Shown: positions 1 through 8,896, counted from the first letter of the stretch. The stretch: DNA of 58,886 bases from an uncultured Porphyromonadaceae bacterium (GCA_905198125.1 CAJKBH010000021.1:1-58886); one strand, 5' to 3'. A program made the numbers and translations. Notes: generated by a model not told the origin, from the sequence alone.

Positions 1-97
1 AAGATTGTCTTTTTCCGAGAAATCGCTAATTTTGCAGTTGCCGGTTGAGAGTAGGCTAATTATTTGATTGTTTTTTGCAACAAATTTTTAAAAATAT

Positions 98-128
98 TTT
101 GTCATTCCATAAAGTAATTGTAATTTTG
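98..128 (+). promoter_or_regulatory. Bacteroidetes-type promoter of rpsU
   Basis: TTTG at 98-101 and TAATTTTG at 121-128 are separated by 19 bp, matching the Bacteroidetes primary sigma consensus (TTTG, 19-21 bp, TAnnTTTG). The leader to the rpsU start would be about 70 nt. Another TAATTTTG lies near position 28-36 without an assessable upstream partner. Confidence 0.75.
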
Positions 129-204
129 CAACGATTTTGCACCCTCAACGCATTCAGGGTGTGGCAAAACAGAATATAAACCAATAAAAAATAAAAAATC
201 AAAC

Positions 205-396
205 ATGATCATTGTACAGGTAAAGGAAGGCGAGAGCATCGAGAAAGCTCTGAAGAAGTTCAAGCGTAAATTTGAGAAGACCGGCATCATCCGCGAGCTG
301 CGCAGCCGTCAGGCGTTTGAGAAGCCTTCGGTTACAAACCGCAAGAAGATGGTGAAGGCCGTGTACGTACAGCAGCTGCGTCAGGCCGAGCAGTAA
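205..396 (+). CDS. rpsU: 30S ribosomal protein S21
   Basis: This 63-residue basic protein is the small ribosomal subunit protein bS21, which in Bacteroidetes sits near the anti-Shine-Dalgarno end of 16S rRNA. The start MIIVQVKEGESIEKALKKFK and the following KFEKTGIIRELRSRQ are typical of the family, and the length is normal. It has its own promoter at 98-128 and is followed 71 bp later by a xerC-type recombinase gene, a neighbourhood common in Bacteroidales. A folded region lies between the two genes. Confidence 0.97.
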   Translation: MIIVQVKEGESIEKALKKFKRKFEKTGIIRELRSRQAFEKPSVTNRKKMVKAVYVQQLRQAEQ

Positions 397-410
397 TCCG
401 CCACCTACCG

Positions 411-461
411 ACAACAACATACCGACCGGTATGGGCCTTATGACCCGTACCGATTTGTTGT
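411..461 (+). promoter_or_regulatory. Structured rpsU-xerC spacer
   Basis: The arms ACAACAA (411-417) and TTGTTGT (455-461) enclose a 9-bp stem with one G-U pair (427-435 with 444-452). No T-tract follows, so an attenuator or RNA-processing site is more likely than a simple terminator. It ends a few bases before the downstream start codon. Confidence 0.35.
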
Positions 462-467
462 GTCTAT

Positions 468-1364
468 ATGGAAGAGTTCGGACGATACCTCAGGAACGAG
501 CTGAACCGCAGCGACCACACCGTCGAGGCGTATCTGCGCGACGTGCGGCAGTTTGCCGCATGGCTCGGCGTTGACGACACCATGTCGATGCTCGCGCCCG
601 ATGCGGTGACGGCCAACGACGTGCGCGACTGGCTCGGCGCCGAGGCATCGCAAGGCATCGGCCCCGCGTCGCTGCGCCGCAAGACGCAGTCGCTCAGGGC
701 ATTCTTCCGCTGGGGCGTCCGCTCGGGACGCATCAAGGTCAATCCCGCCGGCGACGTTACTCTGGCCAAGCTACCCAAGCACCTGCCCGACATAGTAAAG
801 GCTCCGGAGATGGAATCATTACTGGAGCTAATTCCCACCGACACCTTCCCCAAGGCACGTCTGCACCTCGCTCTCTCCATGCTGTACGGACTCGGGCTGC
901 GACAGGCCGAACTGCTCGCCCTCACCGACTCCGACCTGCGCGCCTCGGCCAACGGCTATGAACTCCGCGTCATGGGTAAAGGACGCCGCGAACGGGTTCT
1001 TCCACTCCCCTCGCAATTAGTCGAGGAAATCGACGCATACCGCACGCTTCGCGACAATACGTATCCTGACTTGGAGGCGCCGGTGCCGCTGATAGCCGGA
1101 CCGCACGGACACATCGGCAAAAACACACTTTACGAGCTGGTGCATCAAGGACTGGCCGGCACTTCGGCCTCGCGCAAGAGCCCCCATATCCTGCGGCATT
1201 CGTTTGCCACGGCGCTTCTTTCGGACGGCGCCAACCTTGACGCCGTGCGCCAGCTGTTAGGCCATGCTTCGCTCGGCACCACACAGATATACACGCACTT
1301 GTCGCCCAACGAATTACGTCAGGCTTACAACTCGGCCCATCCCAGAGCCTTGAAAAAGAAATAG
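468..1364 (+). CDS. xerC: Tyrosine recombinase, XerC type
   Basis: A 298-residue tyrosine recombinase with an N-terminal SAM-like core-binding domain (about residues 1-90) and a C-terminal catalytic domain. The active-site set is complete: Arg in LGLRQAEL, Lys in GKGRRER, His and Arg in HILRHSFAT, and His and Tyr in LGHASLGTTQIYTH. Xer enzymes resolve chromosome dimers at dif during division. The length and the rpsU neighbour fit the chromosomal XerC of Bacteroidales rather than a mobile-element integrase. It ends in TAG, so TAG is used as a stop by this host. A paralogous XerD elsewhere cannot be excluded as the true orthologue of either role. Confidence 0.9.
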   Translation: MEEFGRYLRNELNRSDHTVEAYLRDVRQFAAWLGVDDTMSMLAPDAVTANDVRDWLGAEASQGIGPASLRRKTQSLRAFFRWGVRSGRIKVNPAGDVTLAKLPKHLPDIVKAPEMESLLELIPTDTFPKARLHLALSMLYGLGLRQAELLALTDSDLRASANGYELRVMGKGRRERVLPLPSQLVEEIDAYRTLRDNTYPDLEAPVPLIAGPHGHIGKNTLYELVHQGLAGTSASRKSPHILRHSFATALLSDGANLDAVRQLLGHASLGTTQIYTHLSPNELRQAYNSAHPRALKKK

Positions 1365-1368
1365 TTTA

Positions 1369-2787
1369 TTACAGCTGTCTTTCCACCTCTGCAGGCGTCA
1401 TCTTCGGCTCCAGGCGCGATTGCTTGCGAATCTTCTTCATCAGCATGGCCAGCATCACGGCAGCCACTACAACCGACAGCAGATCGGCGATGGGATATGA
1501 CGCCCATACGCCGTCAAGTCCCCAGAAATGAGGCAGCGTGAACAGCAACGGTATCATGAAGATTATCTGACGCGTCAGCGACAGGAAAATGGATTTGGCC
1601 GCCATACCCAAAGCCTGGAACAGATTGGTGGTGACTATCTGGAATCCCACCATCCAGAATGTAAGCGTAGTGATGCGCAGACAGTTCACGGCGCATTTTA
1701 TCTGCGCCTCGTCCTGCATGAACATCGATGCGATGGCGCGCGGTGCCAGCGCCCCGGTCACGCTTCCCAGCGTGGATACAACCACACCCACTATCGCTGC
1801 CAATGTAAAGGTATGCACCAGGCGCCTGTAGCGGCCCGATCCGTAGTTATAACCTACTATCGGCTGCATGCCCTGACACAGGCCTATGATGATGAACACG
1901 AATATGGTGACGAACCGGTTGAACACCACCACGGCCGCCACGGCATTGTCGCCGCCATGTTCCAGCAACGTGTTGTTGACTATGGCGTTGATGGCCGATC
2001 CGCACACATTTATCAGGAACGGCGCCATGCCGATATACAGCACACCGCGGATTATGGGCCAGTTGAAACGGAACGTGCCACGCACGAAGTGCAGGGTGTT
2101 CTTCTTGTTGAAAAAATGGCTCATCACCCACACTCCTGTCACGGCCATGGAGATGTCGGTGGCCAGTGCCGCACCGCGTATGCCCCACTTGAAACCGAAC
2201 AGGAACAGCGGAGCCAGTATCACATTGATCAGCGCGCCTATCATGTTGGTGTACATGGCCTTGGCCGGATAACCCGACGAGCGCATCACATTGTTGTAGC
2301 TGAACGTCAGGTTCATCAGCACGCAGCCCGGAAGTACCCAGAGCATGAACTCGCGCGCATACGGCAGCGAATGGTCCGAGGCTCCGAACATGCGCAGTAT
2401 CGGGTCTATGAAAGCGGCGAACAGACCGGCATATACCACACCGATTATCACCGTCAGCTGCACGCAGTTGCCTAATATCAGCTCGGCCGCGCGCTGGTCC
2501 TTCTGCCCCATCACTATCGACACCCTGGTGGCCGCGCCGGCGCCTACCAGCATACCCAGCGCCGTGGCCAGGTTCATCACCGGAAACGTCACCGCGATGC
2601 CGCTCACCACGTTCGGATCGTCGATGGCCTGACCTATCACGATGGAGTCGATGATGTTGTACACCGCGCTGATCACCGTGCCCACGATGGCCGGGAGGCT
2701 GTATTTGAGCAACAGCCGCCCCACGGGGGCCTCGCCCAGCTCCCTCATGCGCGCCTGCGGATCCGGTGTTACTTTTCTTTTCGACAT
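1369..2787 (-). CDS. MATE family efflux transporter
   Basis: A 472-residue, about 12-helix membrane protein of the MATE multidrug/cation antiporter family, with the two-bundle layout and the start LLLKYSLPAIVGTVISAVYN typical of the NorM/DinF-like branch in gut Bacteroidales. It probably exports organic cations or lipid-linked molecules using an ion gradient; the substrate cannot be read from sequence. It is the second gene after an EpsG-family gene (12 bp gap) and converges on xerC with only 4 bp between stop codons. With EpsG upstream, a role in envelope glycan export is as plausible as drug efflux. Confidence 0.9.
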   Translation of the reverse strand: MSKRKVTPDPQARMRELGEAPVGRLLLKYSLPAIVGTVISAVYNIIDSIVIGQAIDDPNVVSGIAVTFPVMNLATALGMLVGAGAATRVSIVMGQKDQRAAELILGNCVQLTVIIGVVYAGLFAAFIDPILRMFGASDHSLPYAREFMLWVLPGCVLMNLTFSYNNVMRSSGYPAKAMYTNMIGALINVILAPLFLFGFKWGIRGAALATDISMAVTGVWVMSHFFNKKNTLHFVRGTFRFNWPIIRGVLYIGMAPFLINVCGSAINAIVNNTLLEHGGDNAVAAVVVFNRFVTIFVFIIIGLCQGMQPIVGYNYGSGRYRRLVHTFTLAAIVGVVVSTLGSVTGALAPRAIASMFMQDEAQIKCAVNCLRITTLTFWMVGFQIVTTNLFQALGMAAKSIFLSLTRQIIFMIPLLFTLPHFWGLDGVWASYPIADLLSVVVAAVMLAMLMKKIRKQSRLEPKMTPAEVERQL

Positions 2788-2799
2788 GTCTCGTAATTT

Positions 2800-3888
2800 C
2801 TACGCCACTGATGTCAGCAGCGTGTATCCCGTCATGGCGTTATATATTCCAATAATAATCGGCACCGCCACAAGGGCATAATAATATCTGCGGCTGATCA
2901 GCGGAAATGCCGCCAGTGTCAGGATATCCACGGTACCCAGCAGCTCGCCCAGTCGGGTAGGCATCACCGGAATACCGCCCAAAAGCAGGAAACAAGCCTG
3001 CGAACAAATGGATATGCCCACACATACGGTGGCCAACGGATAACGCTTCTGAATCTGCGGCAGGTAATACACCATCACCATCAGCACGATGACCATAAAG
3101 ATACGCATCGGGCCTACCGTCGAGTCGGTCACGAAACGCTCGCCGCCATACGATATCAGATAATTGTTCACTATTTCCAGCGGCAGGAACCTAACCAGCT
3201 TGCCCAACTGCACACCGCTGATGCCCACTATCAGACACACTCCCAGCAGAGCCATCCAGAACGGGCGATACATCCGCTTGGCAGGCAGGAAGAACAACGG
3301 TATGAACACCACGGCCGACGAGTGAAACAGCATGGCCAGAGCCACCAGCGGAAAATACACGTACCATCTGCGACGCGGTATGTAACGCACCGCTATCAGC
3401 AATATACCGGCCGACACCGACGCACGCATCTGGATCATGTCGTGCAGCACGAAGTACATGCCCACATACAGGAACATCGACAGCCACAGGTTGGGGCTGT
3501 TGCGCAGAATTCCCCAGAAATGCGTACCTACCGACAGCAACGCGTATGCCAGCAACAGCGACATAAACGACGGCGATGCCTGGCACAGCCATACAAACGA
3601 CGGCTCGATATGCCTGCCGTTCGCAGCGTATCCGTGCCCGTAGTACATGTTTTTGTACATCTGATAGTCCGGCAGCAGTTCCGAGCGCGACACACACACC
3701 ATCAGCAGCATGGCGAACACCACGCCCAGAGCCACATACATACCCACCCTTATGTACTTGTTCACTCCTCCTAACGGCGCGAACCTGTCACGCTCCAGTG
3801 TCTCGTGGGCAAAAGCTATCTTGTCCGACGCCATCGGAAGCGTCAGAATCAATATCATCGCAAATACTATGTAATACAGCTGTACCAT
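2800..3888 (-). CDS. EpsG family membrane protein
   Basis: A 362-residue hydrophobic protein with about ten predicted membrane segments, assigned to the EpsG family (Wzy-like polysaccharide polymerases). The Arg-rich cytoplasmic and periplasmic loops and the motif YEMYKN-like segment near residues 70-90 (read here as DYQMYKNMYYG) fit the family. EpsG proteins take part in exopolysaccharide or lipopolysaccharide assembly in the inner membrane. It is first in a two-gene unit with the MATE transporter and is divergent from hpf. No glycosyltransferases are nearby, so the glycan it works on is unknown. Confidence 0.8.
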   Translation of the reverse strand: MVQLYYIVFAMILILTLPMASDKIAFAHETLERDRFAPLGGVNKYIRVGMYVALGVVFAMLLMVCVSRSELLPDYQMYKNMYYGHGYAANGRHIEPSFVWLCQASPSFMSLLLAYALLSVGTHFWGILRNSPNLWLSMFLYVGMYFVLHDMIQMRASVSAGILLIAVRYIPRRRWYVYFPLVALAMLFHSSAVVFIPLFFLPAKRMYRPFWMALLGVCLIVGISGVQLGKLVRFLPLEIVNNYLISYGGERFVTDSTVGPMRIFMVIVLMVMVYYLPQIQKRYPLATVCVGISICSQACFLLLGGIPVMPTRLGELLGTVDILTLAAFPLISRRYYYALVAVPIIIGIYNAMTGYTLLTSVA

Positions 3889-3967
3889 TCTACCTGCTAT
3901 ATAACGCCCGCCCTGTTTTAATTATTATTTTTTCGACGCAGATGCGACAAATACCGGGAATTTTTGT

Positions 3968-3975
3968 TATCTTTG
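3968..3975 (+). promoter_or_regulatory. Probable -7 box of hpf promoter
   Basis: TATCTTTG matches the TAnnTTTG element about 95 bp before hpf. No convincing TTTG is present 19-21 bp upstream, so only the -7 element is supported. Confidence 0.45.
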
Positions 3976-4069
3976 TAAAGCGGAAGGAACTCCGGGGCAC
4001 CGAACAAGACCACCAGTCGTTTCCGGGTCCCGGCCATCGTTCCCGACAGAGAACTTAAAACCCAAGATT

Positions 4070-4363
4070 ATGGAAGCAAAAATCAAAGCTATTCACTTCG
4101 ACATCACGGAGAAGTTGGTGAATTTCATCAACAAGAAGATCGATAAGATGGAGCGCCGGTTCGAAGCCATCACCGACGCCGAGGTTACACTCAAGGTAGT
4201 GAAGCCGGAGACGGCTATGAACAAGGAGGCATCCATACGCCTGAGCGTTCCGCCGGCCGCCGACCTCTACGCGTCAAAGACAGCCGACTCCTTCGAAGAG
4301 GCAGTCGACCTCTGCCTCGACGCCCTTGAACCCCAGCTCGAAAAGAACAAAGTCAAAAACTGA
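4070..4363 (+). CDS. hpf: Ribosome hibernation-promoting factor, short HPF/YfiA type
   Basis: A 97-residue protein of the HPF/RaiA family. The start KIKAIHFDITEKLVNFINKK and the DSFEEAVDLCLDALEPQL segment are family signatures of the single-domain (short) form. It binds between ribosomal subunits in slow-growing cells and blocks translation. In many Bacteroidales hpf directly follows rpsU-xerC; here the EpsG/MATE pair on the other strand separates them. Confidence 0.93.
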   Translation: MEAKIKAIHFDITEKLVNFINKKIDKMERRFEAITDAEVTLKVVKPETAMNKEASIRLSVPPAADLYASKTADSFEEAVDLCLDALEPQLEKNKVKN

Positions 4364-4435
4364 CATCCCCGTAATGTCACGCCGGTACCCTGACCGGATT
4401 TATTCCAACCCAACATTATAAAACCCCTGTAATTA

Positions 4436-5515
4436 ATGTCTACGTCAAAGAGCGCGGGCACTATGAAAAATAAAAAGGAGCATCCCCGGCCCGGAGCCAC
4501 CGGCCGGTGGATGCTTTATATCATGCTCGGCGTAAGCCTGCTTCTGATCGTTTCCCTTATTGCGGCGTATCCGCTCCTTATGACAGGCGCCCCCAAGACC
4601 GCCGTAATCCGCATTCCCAAAGGTGCCACCGAAGTCAATGTCCGCGATTCGCTCACCAAACATTTCGGCCAAGACTACACCGGCATCGTGATGCGGGCAG
4701 CCGGCCTCAGGAATATAGATTATTCCACTCGCCACGGACTGTACGAAATCAAAGAGGGCACCAGTCCGCTCGCAGCCATGCGTAAGCTCACATCAGGTGC
4801 CCAGACTCCCGTACGCATCACGGTCAACGGCTATCGCTCGCTGCCACTGCTGCTGCAAAATGTGGCCGACAAATTCGAGTTCACGGTCGATTCGCTCGCC
4901 CAGGCCTTGTACGACAAGGACTTTCTGGACGAATACGGACTGACCCCCGAGAACGCCATGGCCATATTCATCAACGACACATACGAGGTCTACTGGTCGG
5001 CCACGCCGCGCGAAGTCCTGGACAAGTTCGGCAAGAATTACCGCTACCTTTGGAACGAAGGCAACCGCGCCAAAGCGCAGAAACTTGGCCTTGAACCCGC
5101 ACAGGTCATGATCATAGCCTCCATCGTGGACGAGGAGACCAACAGCAGTTCCGAGAAAGGCACCGTAGGACGCCTTTACATCAACCGCCTGCACAAGGGC
5201 ATGCGGCTGCAGGCCGATCCCACCGTACGGTTTGCCATCGGCGATTTCACCATCCAGCGCATCAGCAACGACGACCTGAACGTGACCTCCCCATACAACA
5301 CCTACCGCAACGACGGATTGCCCCCCGGACCCATCCGCACCATCGACAAGCGCACAGTACAGAGCATTCTCGACTCCAAACCGCACGATTACCTGTATAT
5401 GTGCGCCCGCGAGACACTTGACGGCACCCACAATTTCGCCAAGACATTCGACGAGCATACCCGAAATGCCCTGAAGTACCGCCAGACCCTTGACAAGCTC
5501 GGCGTCTCGCGCTGA
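4436..5515 (+). CDS. mltG: Endolytic murein transglycosylase MltG
   Basis: A 359-residue YceG/MltG family protein: short cytoplasmic N-terminus, one membrane helix (about residues 24-46), a LysM-like region and the catalytic YceG domain. Visible family motifs are IIASIVDEETNSSSE (with the catalytic Glu), GRLYINRL, LQADPTVRFA and YNTYRNDGLPPGPI. The enzyme cuts nascent peptidoglycan strands at the inner membrane and is thought to set glycan length. An in-frame ATG at 4463 is an alternative start; both keep the membrane segment. Confidence 0.94.
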   Translation: MSTSKSAGTMKNKKEHPRPGATGRWMLYIMLGVSLLLIVSLIAAYPLLMTGAPKTAVIRIPKGATEVNVRDSLTKHFGQDYTGIVMRAAGLRNIDYSTRHGLYEIKEGTSPLAAMRKLTSGAQTPVRITVNGYRSLPLLLQNVADKFEFTVDSLAQALYDKDFLDEYGLTPENAMAIFINDTYEVYWSATPREVLDKFGKNYRYLWNEGNRAKAQKLGLEPAQVMIIASIVDEETNSSSEKGTVGRLYINRLHKGMRLQADPTVRFAIGDFTIQRISNDDLNVTSPYNTYRNDGLPPGPIRTIDKRTVQSILDSKPHDYLYMCARETLDGTHNFAKTFDEHTRNALKYRQTLDKLGVSR

Positions 5516-5615
5516 CCCCGCCGGCCCCACCCGCCGCCTGCCGTGTCCATCACGCAGCCGCCCACGGCAGCAATAACACACAGCCGCCCCGGCAGCAATT
5601 GCACAGTCACTCACT

Positions 5616-5644
5616 GTGAGTAAAAGCCCGCGGCTTTTACTCAC
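5616..5644 (+). terminator. Perfect 12-bp hairpin after mltG
   Basis: GTGAGTAAAAGC (5616-5627) pairs perfectly with GCTTTTACTCAC (5633-5644) over a 5-nt loop. No T-tract follows. It lies just before the DUF2007 start at 5661 and argues against translation starting at the GTG at 5616. Confidence 0.5.
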
Positions 5645-5660
5645 CATATACCCATCCATT

Positions 5661-5867
5661 ATGACCGTAATCCAACGATATTCCAACCAGGCCGAAGCCT
5701 ACATAGACCAGGGCTATCTGGAAAGCCACGGCATCCCGGCCCAGGTCAACGCCGACGCGCTGTCCGAGATTTTCCCGGCGCCCGGTGCCGGCATCGGGTC
5801 CATCACGCTCGTGGTGCCCGACAAACTGGCCCACGAGGCCATGAAATTGATGCAACAACGCGACTGA
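5661..5867 (+). CDS. DUF2007 family protein
   Basis: A 68-residue protein starting MTVIQRYSNQAEAYIDQGYL, with the compact alpha/beta fold expected of DUF2007 (putative signal-transducing protein, PII-like fold). The ATG at 5661 is preferred over the GTG at 5616 because the upstream start lies inside a perfect hairpin and homology begins at 5661. No biochemical role is established. It lies 3 bp before the DUF4421 gene and is probably co-transcribed with it. Confidence 0.8.
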   Translation: MTVIQRYSNQAEAYIDQGYLESHGIPAQVNADALSEIFPAPGAGIGSITLVVPDKLAHEAMKLMQQRD

Positions 5868-5870
5868 CGC

Positions 5871-7142
5871 ATGTTCCGTGGGTTTTCAGCTATTCTGTTG
5901 CTTTTCGTCGCAGTCCTTATGCCCTGCGACGCATTCGCCACGCCTGAAAATCCCATTATTCTTACCACGGCCGTATCCGGCCCTCCGGATACGGTTCTTG
6001 CCGAGTCGTTCATAATCGACATAGACACCGCCAGGCTCAGTCCCCGGTTTCCCGGTCGCCTCGCCGTGGATGCTTCATCACTGCGAGCAGGGGCCGAAAG
6101 CGATTCACTTCGGCTGCAAGGCAATACATACGCCCAGCGCGACTGGTGGTACAAACTGAAGCACAAGCAATTGCAGACAGATGACCCTGCCGTCAGATGG
6201 CCGTCACCGTTCGTAGGATGGTGCGTGGGCGTCTACAACTGGTTTCAACGCAATTTCAACGCACGCGACACGACTTACGTAAAAAGCGACGGAAAGATGG
6301 GCAAATTAATGCTGACATCCGACAACTGGGCCGACAACTACCTGTTCGGATCCAAGACGCTTCCCTATATCACTATGGGAAGCAAGATGTTTCCGAACTT
6401 CGGCATTTATGCGAAGTACGGCATCTTGTCCATAGGTTATTCCGTGGACATATCCACGCTGTTCGGCGGCAATCATTCGAATCATCAGAAATGGAATTTT
6501 TCGGTAGGATGCGCCAGGTTCAACATCGAGGCACATCTGTGGCGCAACTCCGGAACAACCTATATCCATCGCTTCTCCGACATTAAAGAAATGAAAAGCC
6601 TCGACCTGCCGTACGACGGGCTTACATTCTCGGCCGCCAACATACACGGTTACTACATATTCAATCACCGACGGTTCGACTTCGGCGCGGCGTTAAGCTA
6701 TTCAAACAACCAGCGCATCAGCCAGGGATCGCCCCTTGTCGGCCTGGATATCAGCAGAATCGTGGCATTCTTCGACTTCACCCGACTTCCGAACGAAATA
6801 ATCGAATCCCAACCCTATCCACTGGAAAGCTACAGGTTTCATTACCAGTCATACAGCGTATTGGGCGGTTACAGCTTCAACTGGGTGTTTAACAAACACT
6901 TCGTGTTCAATGTCACGGCAATTCCGGGGCTGGGAGCGGCCTATTCGCGCGAGGATGCCTCGATGTCCGACAAACTCCAGTTGGCAGGTGTGTTCAAGGG
7001 TGTCGCAGGATTGCTGTATACCACAAAGCGATTTTTCATAGGCGCACGCTGCCGATACCATGCCAACGCCGTCCTGTCAGACGATATCGACTTCATGAAC
7101 GGCCGTTTCAACTTTCAGGCCGCTGTCGGATTCAGGTTTTAG
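5871..7142 (+). CDS. DUF4421 family outer-membrane beta-barrel protein
   Basis: A 423-residue exported protein. An N-terminal signal peptide (about residues 1-22, FSAILLLFVAVLMPCDAFA) is followed by alternating aromatic/polar strands and a terminal Phe in FQAAVGFRF, as in outer-membrane barrels. The central part (SDNWADNYLFGSKTLPYIT onward) fits DUF4421, a Bacteroidetes family of unknown function. It follows the DUF2007 gene by 3 bp and ends in TAG. The AT-only repeat between it and ribD is unlike the surrounding DNA. Confidence 0.8.
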   Translation: MFRGFSAILLLFVAVLMPCDAFATPENPIILTTAVSGPPDTVLAESFIIDIDTARLSPRFPGRLAVDASSLRAGAESDSLRLQGNTYAQRDWWYKLKHKQLQTDDPAVRWPSPFVGWCVGVYNWFQRNFNARDTTYVKSDGKMGKLMLTSDNWADNYLFGSKTLPYITMGSKMFPNFGIYAKYGILSIGYSVDISTLFGGNHSNHQKWNFSVGCARFNIEAHLWRNSGTTYIHRFSDIKEMKSLDLPYDGLTFSAANIHGYYIFNHRRFDFGAALSYSNNQRISQGSPLVGLDISRIVAFFDFTRLPNEIIESQPYPLESYRFHYQSYSVLGGYSFNWVFNKHFVFNVTAIPGLGAAYSREDASMSDKLQLAGVFKGVAGLLYTTKRFFIGARCRYHANAVLSDDIDFMNGRFNFQAAVGFRF

Positions 7143-7212
7143 AATAAAGTATATAATAAATATAGAATATAGTATATAATAAAGTATAATGTTATACAAT
7201 AAAGTATATAAT
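7143..7212 (+). repeat. AT-rich direct repeat before ribD
   Basis: About 70 bp made almost only of A and T in a GC-rich setting. AATAAAGTATATAAT occurs exactly at 7143-7157 and 7198-7212, with a related copy between. The second copy contains the first bases of the ribD start codon. Confidence 0.8.
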
Positions 7213-8158
7213 GAGTACCGGTACTGGACATAACAAAGATTTCTCCGGTGATTTTGACCGCGACATGATGCGTCGCGCACTGCAGCTGGCCGCCAACGGC
7301 GCAGGATACGTCTCGCCCAACCCCATGGTAGGCGCGGTTATAGTAGCCGAAGACGGCCGTATAATCGGTCAGGGATGGCACCGCAAATACGGCGGCCCTC
7401 ACGCCGAAGTCCAGGCATTCAGGAGTGTCAGCCGCCGGGACGAGCGTCTGCTGTCCGAAGCCACGATATATGTCACTCTCGAACCCTGCTCACATTACGG
7501 CAAGACTCCCCCGTGCGCTAAACTCATAGTCGACAAAGGCGTGCGACGCGTGGTGGTGGGATGCGGCGACCCCAATCCCAAGGTGTCGGGACGCGGCATC
7601 GAGATGATACGTCAGGCCGGCATAGAGGTCACGGAAAACATACTGCGCGATGAATGCGTGGCGCTGAACAAACGGTTCATGACCGCCCACACCCTGCACC
7701 GTCCCTGGATTCAGCTCAAATGGGCCGAAGACGCACAGGGGAATATGGCCCGCAGGAATCCGGACTATACTCCCGGTAGCGGTCTGCCGGAATATCTGCC
7801 GATGCAGATTTCAAGTCCCGTCGGCATGGTGCTGATGCACGGACAGCGCGCCATGGTCGATGCCATAATGGCAGGCACCAACACGTTGCTCAGCGACAAC
7901 CCGTCGCTTACCGCACGCCTGTGGCCCGGGAATTCACCGCGACCCGTCATTTTCCGGTCGTCACGGCTTACCGATTCTCTTAAAATATGGGACAGAGACC
8001 CAATAATACTTGACCCCGCCATACCATTGGAACAGAACATGCACCTGTTGTTCAGCGAACACGGCATCACCTCCCTTATGGTGGAAGGCGGCCGCACCCT
8101 TCTCGACTCCTTTATCGAAAAAAACCTTTACGACGAAATGCGCGTTGAATCTAAATAA
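7211..8158 (+). CDS. ribD: Bifunctional riboflavin deaminase-reductase RibD, short C-terminus
   Basis: RibD carries out steps two and three of riboflavin synthesis: deamination of the pyrimidine intermediate and reduction of its ribosyl chain. The N-terminal zinc deaminase (residues about 10-150) has HAEVQAF and PCSHYGKTPPCAK, which hold the zinc ligands and catalytic Glu. The reductase domain follows (about 165-315), including VEGGRTLLDSFIEKNL. The protein stops soon after NLYDEMRV at 315 residues, where relatives usually continue for roughly 30-45 more to finish the last strands. A terminator begins 7 bp later, so this end may be natural or the result of an old deletion. Confidence 0.9.
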   Translation: MSTGTGHNKDFSGDFDRDMMRRALQLAANGAGYVSPNPMVGAVIVAEDGRIIGQGWHRKYGGPHAEVQAFRSVSRRDERLLSEATIYVTLEPCSHYGKTPPCAKLIVDKGVRRVVVGCGDPNPKVSGRGIEMIRQAGIEVTENILRDECVALNKRFMTAHTLHRPWIQLKWAEDAQGNMARRNPDYTPGSGLPEYLPMQISSPVGMVLMHGQRAMVDAIMAGTNTLLSDNPSLTARLWPGNSPRPVIFRSSRLTDSLKIWDRDPIILDPAIPLEQNMHLLFSEHGITSLMVEGGRTLLDSFIEKNLYDEMRVESK

Positions 8159-8164
8159 AAAAGC

Positions 8165-8203
8165 GGATGCGCCGGGACTCTCTGTCCGGCGCATCCTCTT
8201 TTA
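8165..8203 (+). terminator. Rho-independent terminator after ribD
   Basis: GGATGCGCCGG (8165-8175) pairs perfectly with CCGGCGCATCC (8186-8196) over a 10-nt loop and is followed by TCTTTT. It begins 7 bp after the ribD stop. Confidence 0.85.
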
Positions 8204-8732
8204 TCAGGTAATTGATTTATCAGTGGTCCTATTCTGACCTTAATGTAACCTACATCATTTCTGATAGCTTTGCTATCCGTGAACCTAACTTACCACGGGC
8301 TTCGTGAGTCACCTCATCCGTTTCGCGCCCTTGAATTTATAATTCCTATACAATAACAATAACACTACTTTTCTTCTTGCACCTGATTTATATTGCAGGG
8401 ATTAATAGTGCAATAACTATTATCCAATGGTTGTGGGGTTGTTGAAACTGTTGCAAAGTTACACCATCCAACCCCTCCTGTAGCTCAAGGGAGTAATATA
8501 GTAGTATTTTTAAATATTTACTTTTCTGACTTATTGACTTTTAAGTAATTTCATGTTTATAATATTAGTAGTAAATTCCACCTTGTCAGACACTGATTTA
8601 TGCCTTTCCAATCATCTTCCGCCTCTGCCGGCAATAGTGATTCACCGCACTTTACAAGCAGCATAGTCTCCCCCTCACACGCTGCTCCCGGCATATCATC
8701 TTTGCATACTCCCGAAAAATCGGTTCCAAACT
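8204..8732. other. AT-rich intergenic region without a supported gene
   Basis: No long ORF is supported here. Two short hairpins are visible: GATAGC-TTT-GCTATC near 8263-8277 and CCGTG...CACGG just after it. On the minus strand TAACTTTG (8453-8460) could be a -7 box facing ribD. A 28-codon minus-strand frame ending in ATG ATG TAG near 8252-8340 has protein-like composition but no start codon, so it may be a gene remnant. Confidence 0.4.
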
Positions 8733-8764
8733 TTTGCAGGAATTTGAAAAAAGTACTAATTTTG
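8733..8764 (+). promoter_or_regulatory. Promoter of the lipoprotein gene
   Basis: TTTG (8733-8736), a 20-bp spacer and TAATTTTG (8757-8764) match the Bacteroidetes consensus exactly. The leader to the start at 8897 would be about 125 nt. Confidence 0.75.
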
Positions 8765-8896
8765 TTCCGATTTTGAATTTAGCGCTGTTACTCTCAGATT
8801 AAGCACATCTTGTTCCGACCCATCCTGCTGATTCAATATCCATGTATTTACGACACAACATATTATGAATTTACAACACAAACTCTTAAATAAACG

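Noticed and set aside
1528..2475. Long plus-strand ORF of 315 codons
   Set aside because: It is the antisense of the MATE gene, rich in His, Arg and Gln as expected of a shadow frame in GC-rich DNA.
3576..4058. 160-codon plus-strand ORF before hpf
   Set aside because: Antisense to EpsG and then crosses the hpf promoter; no domain.
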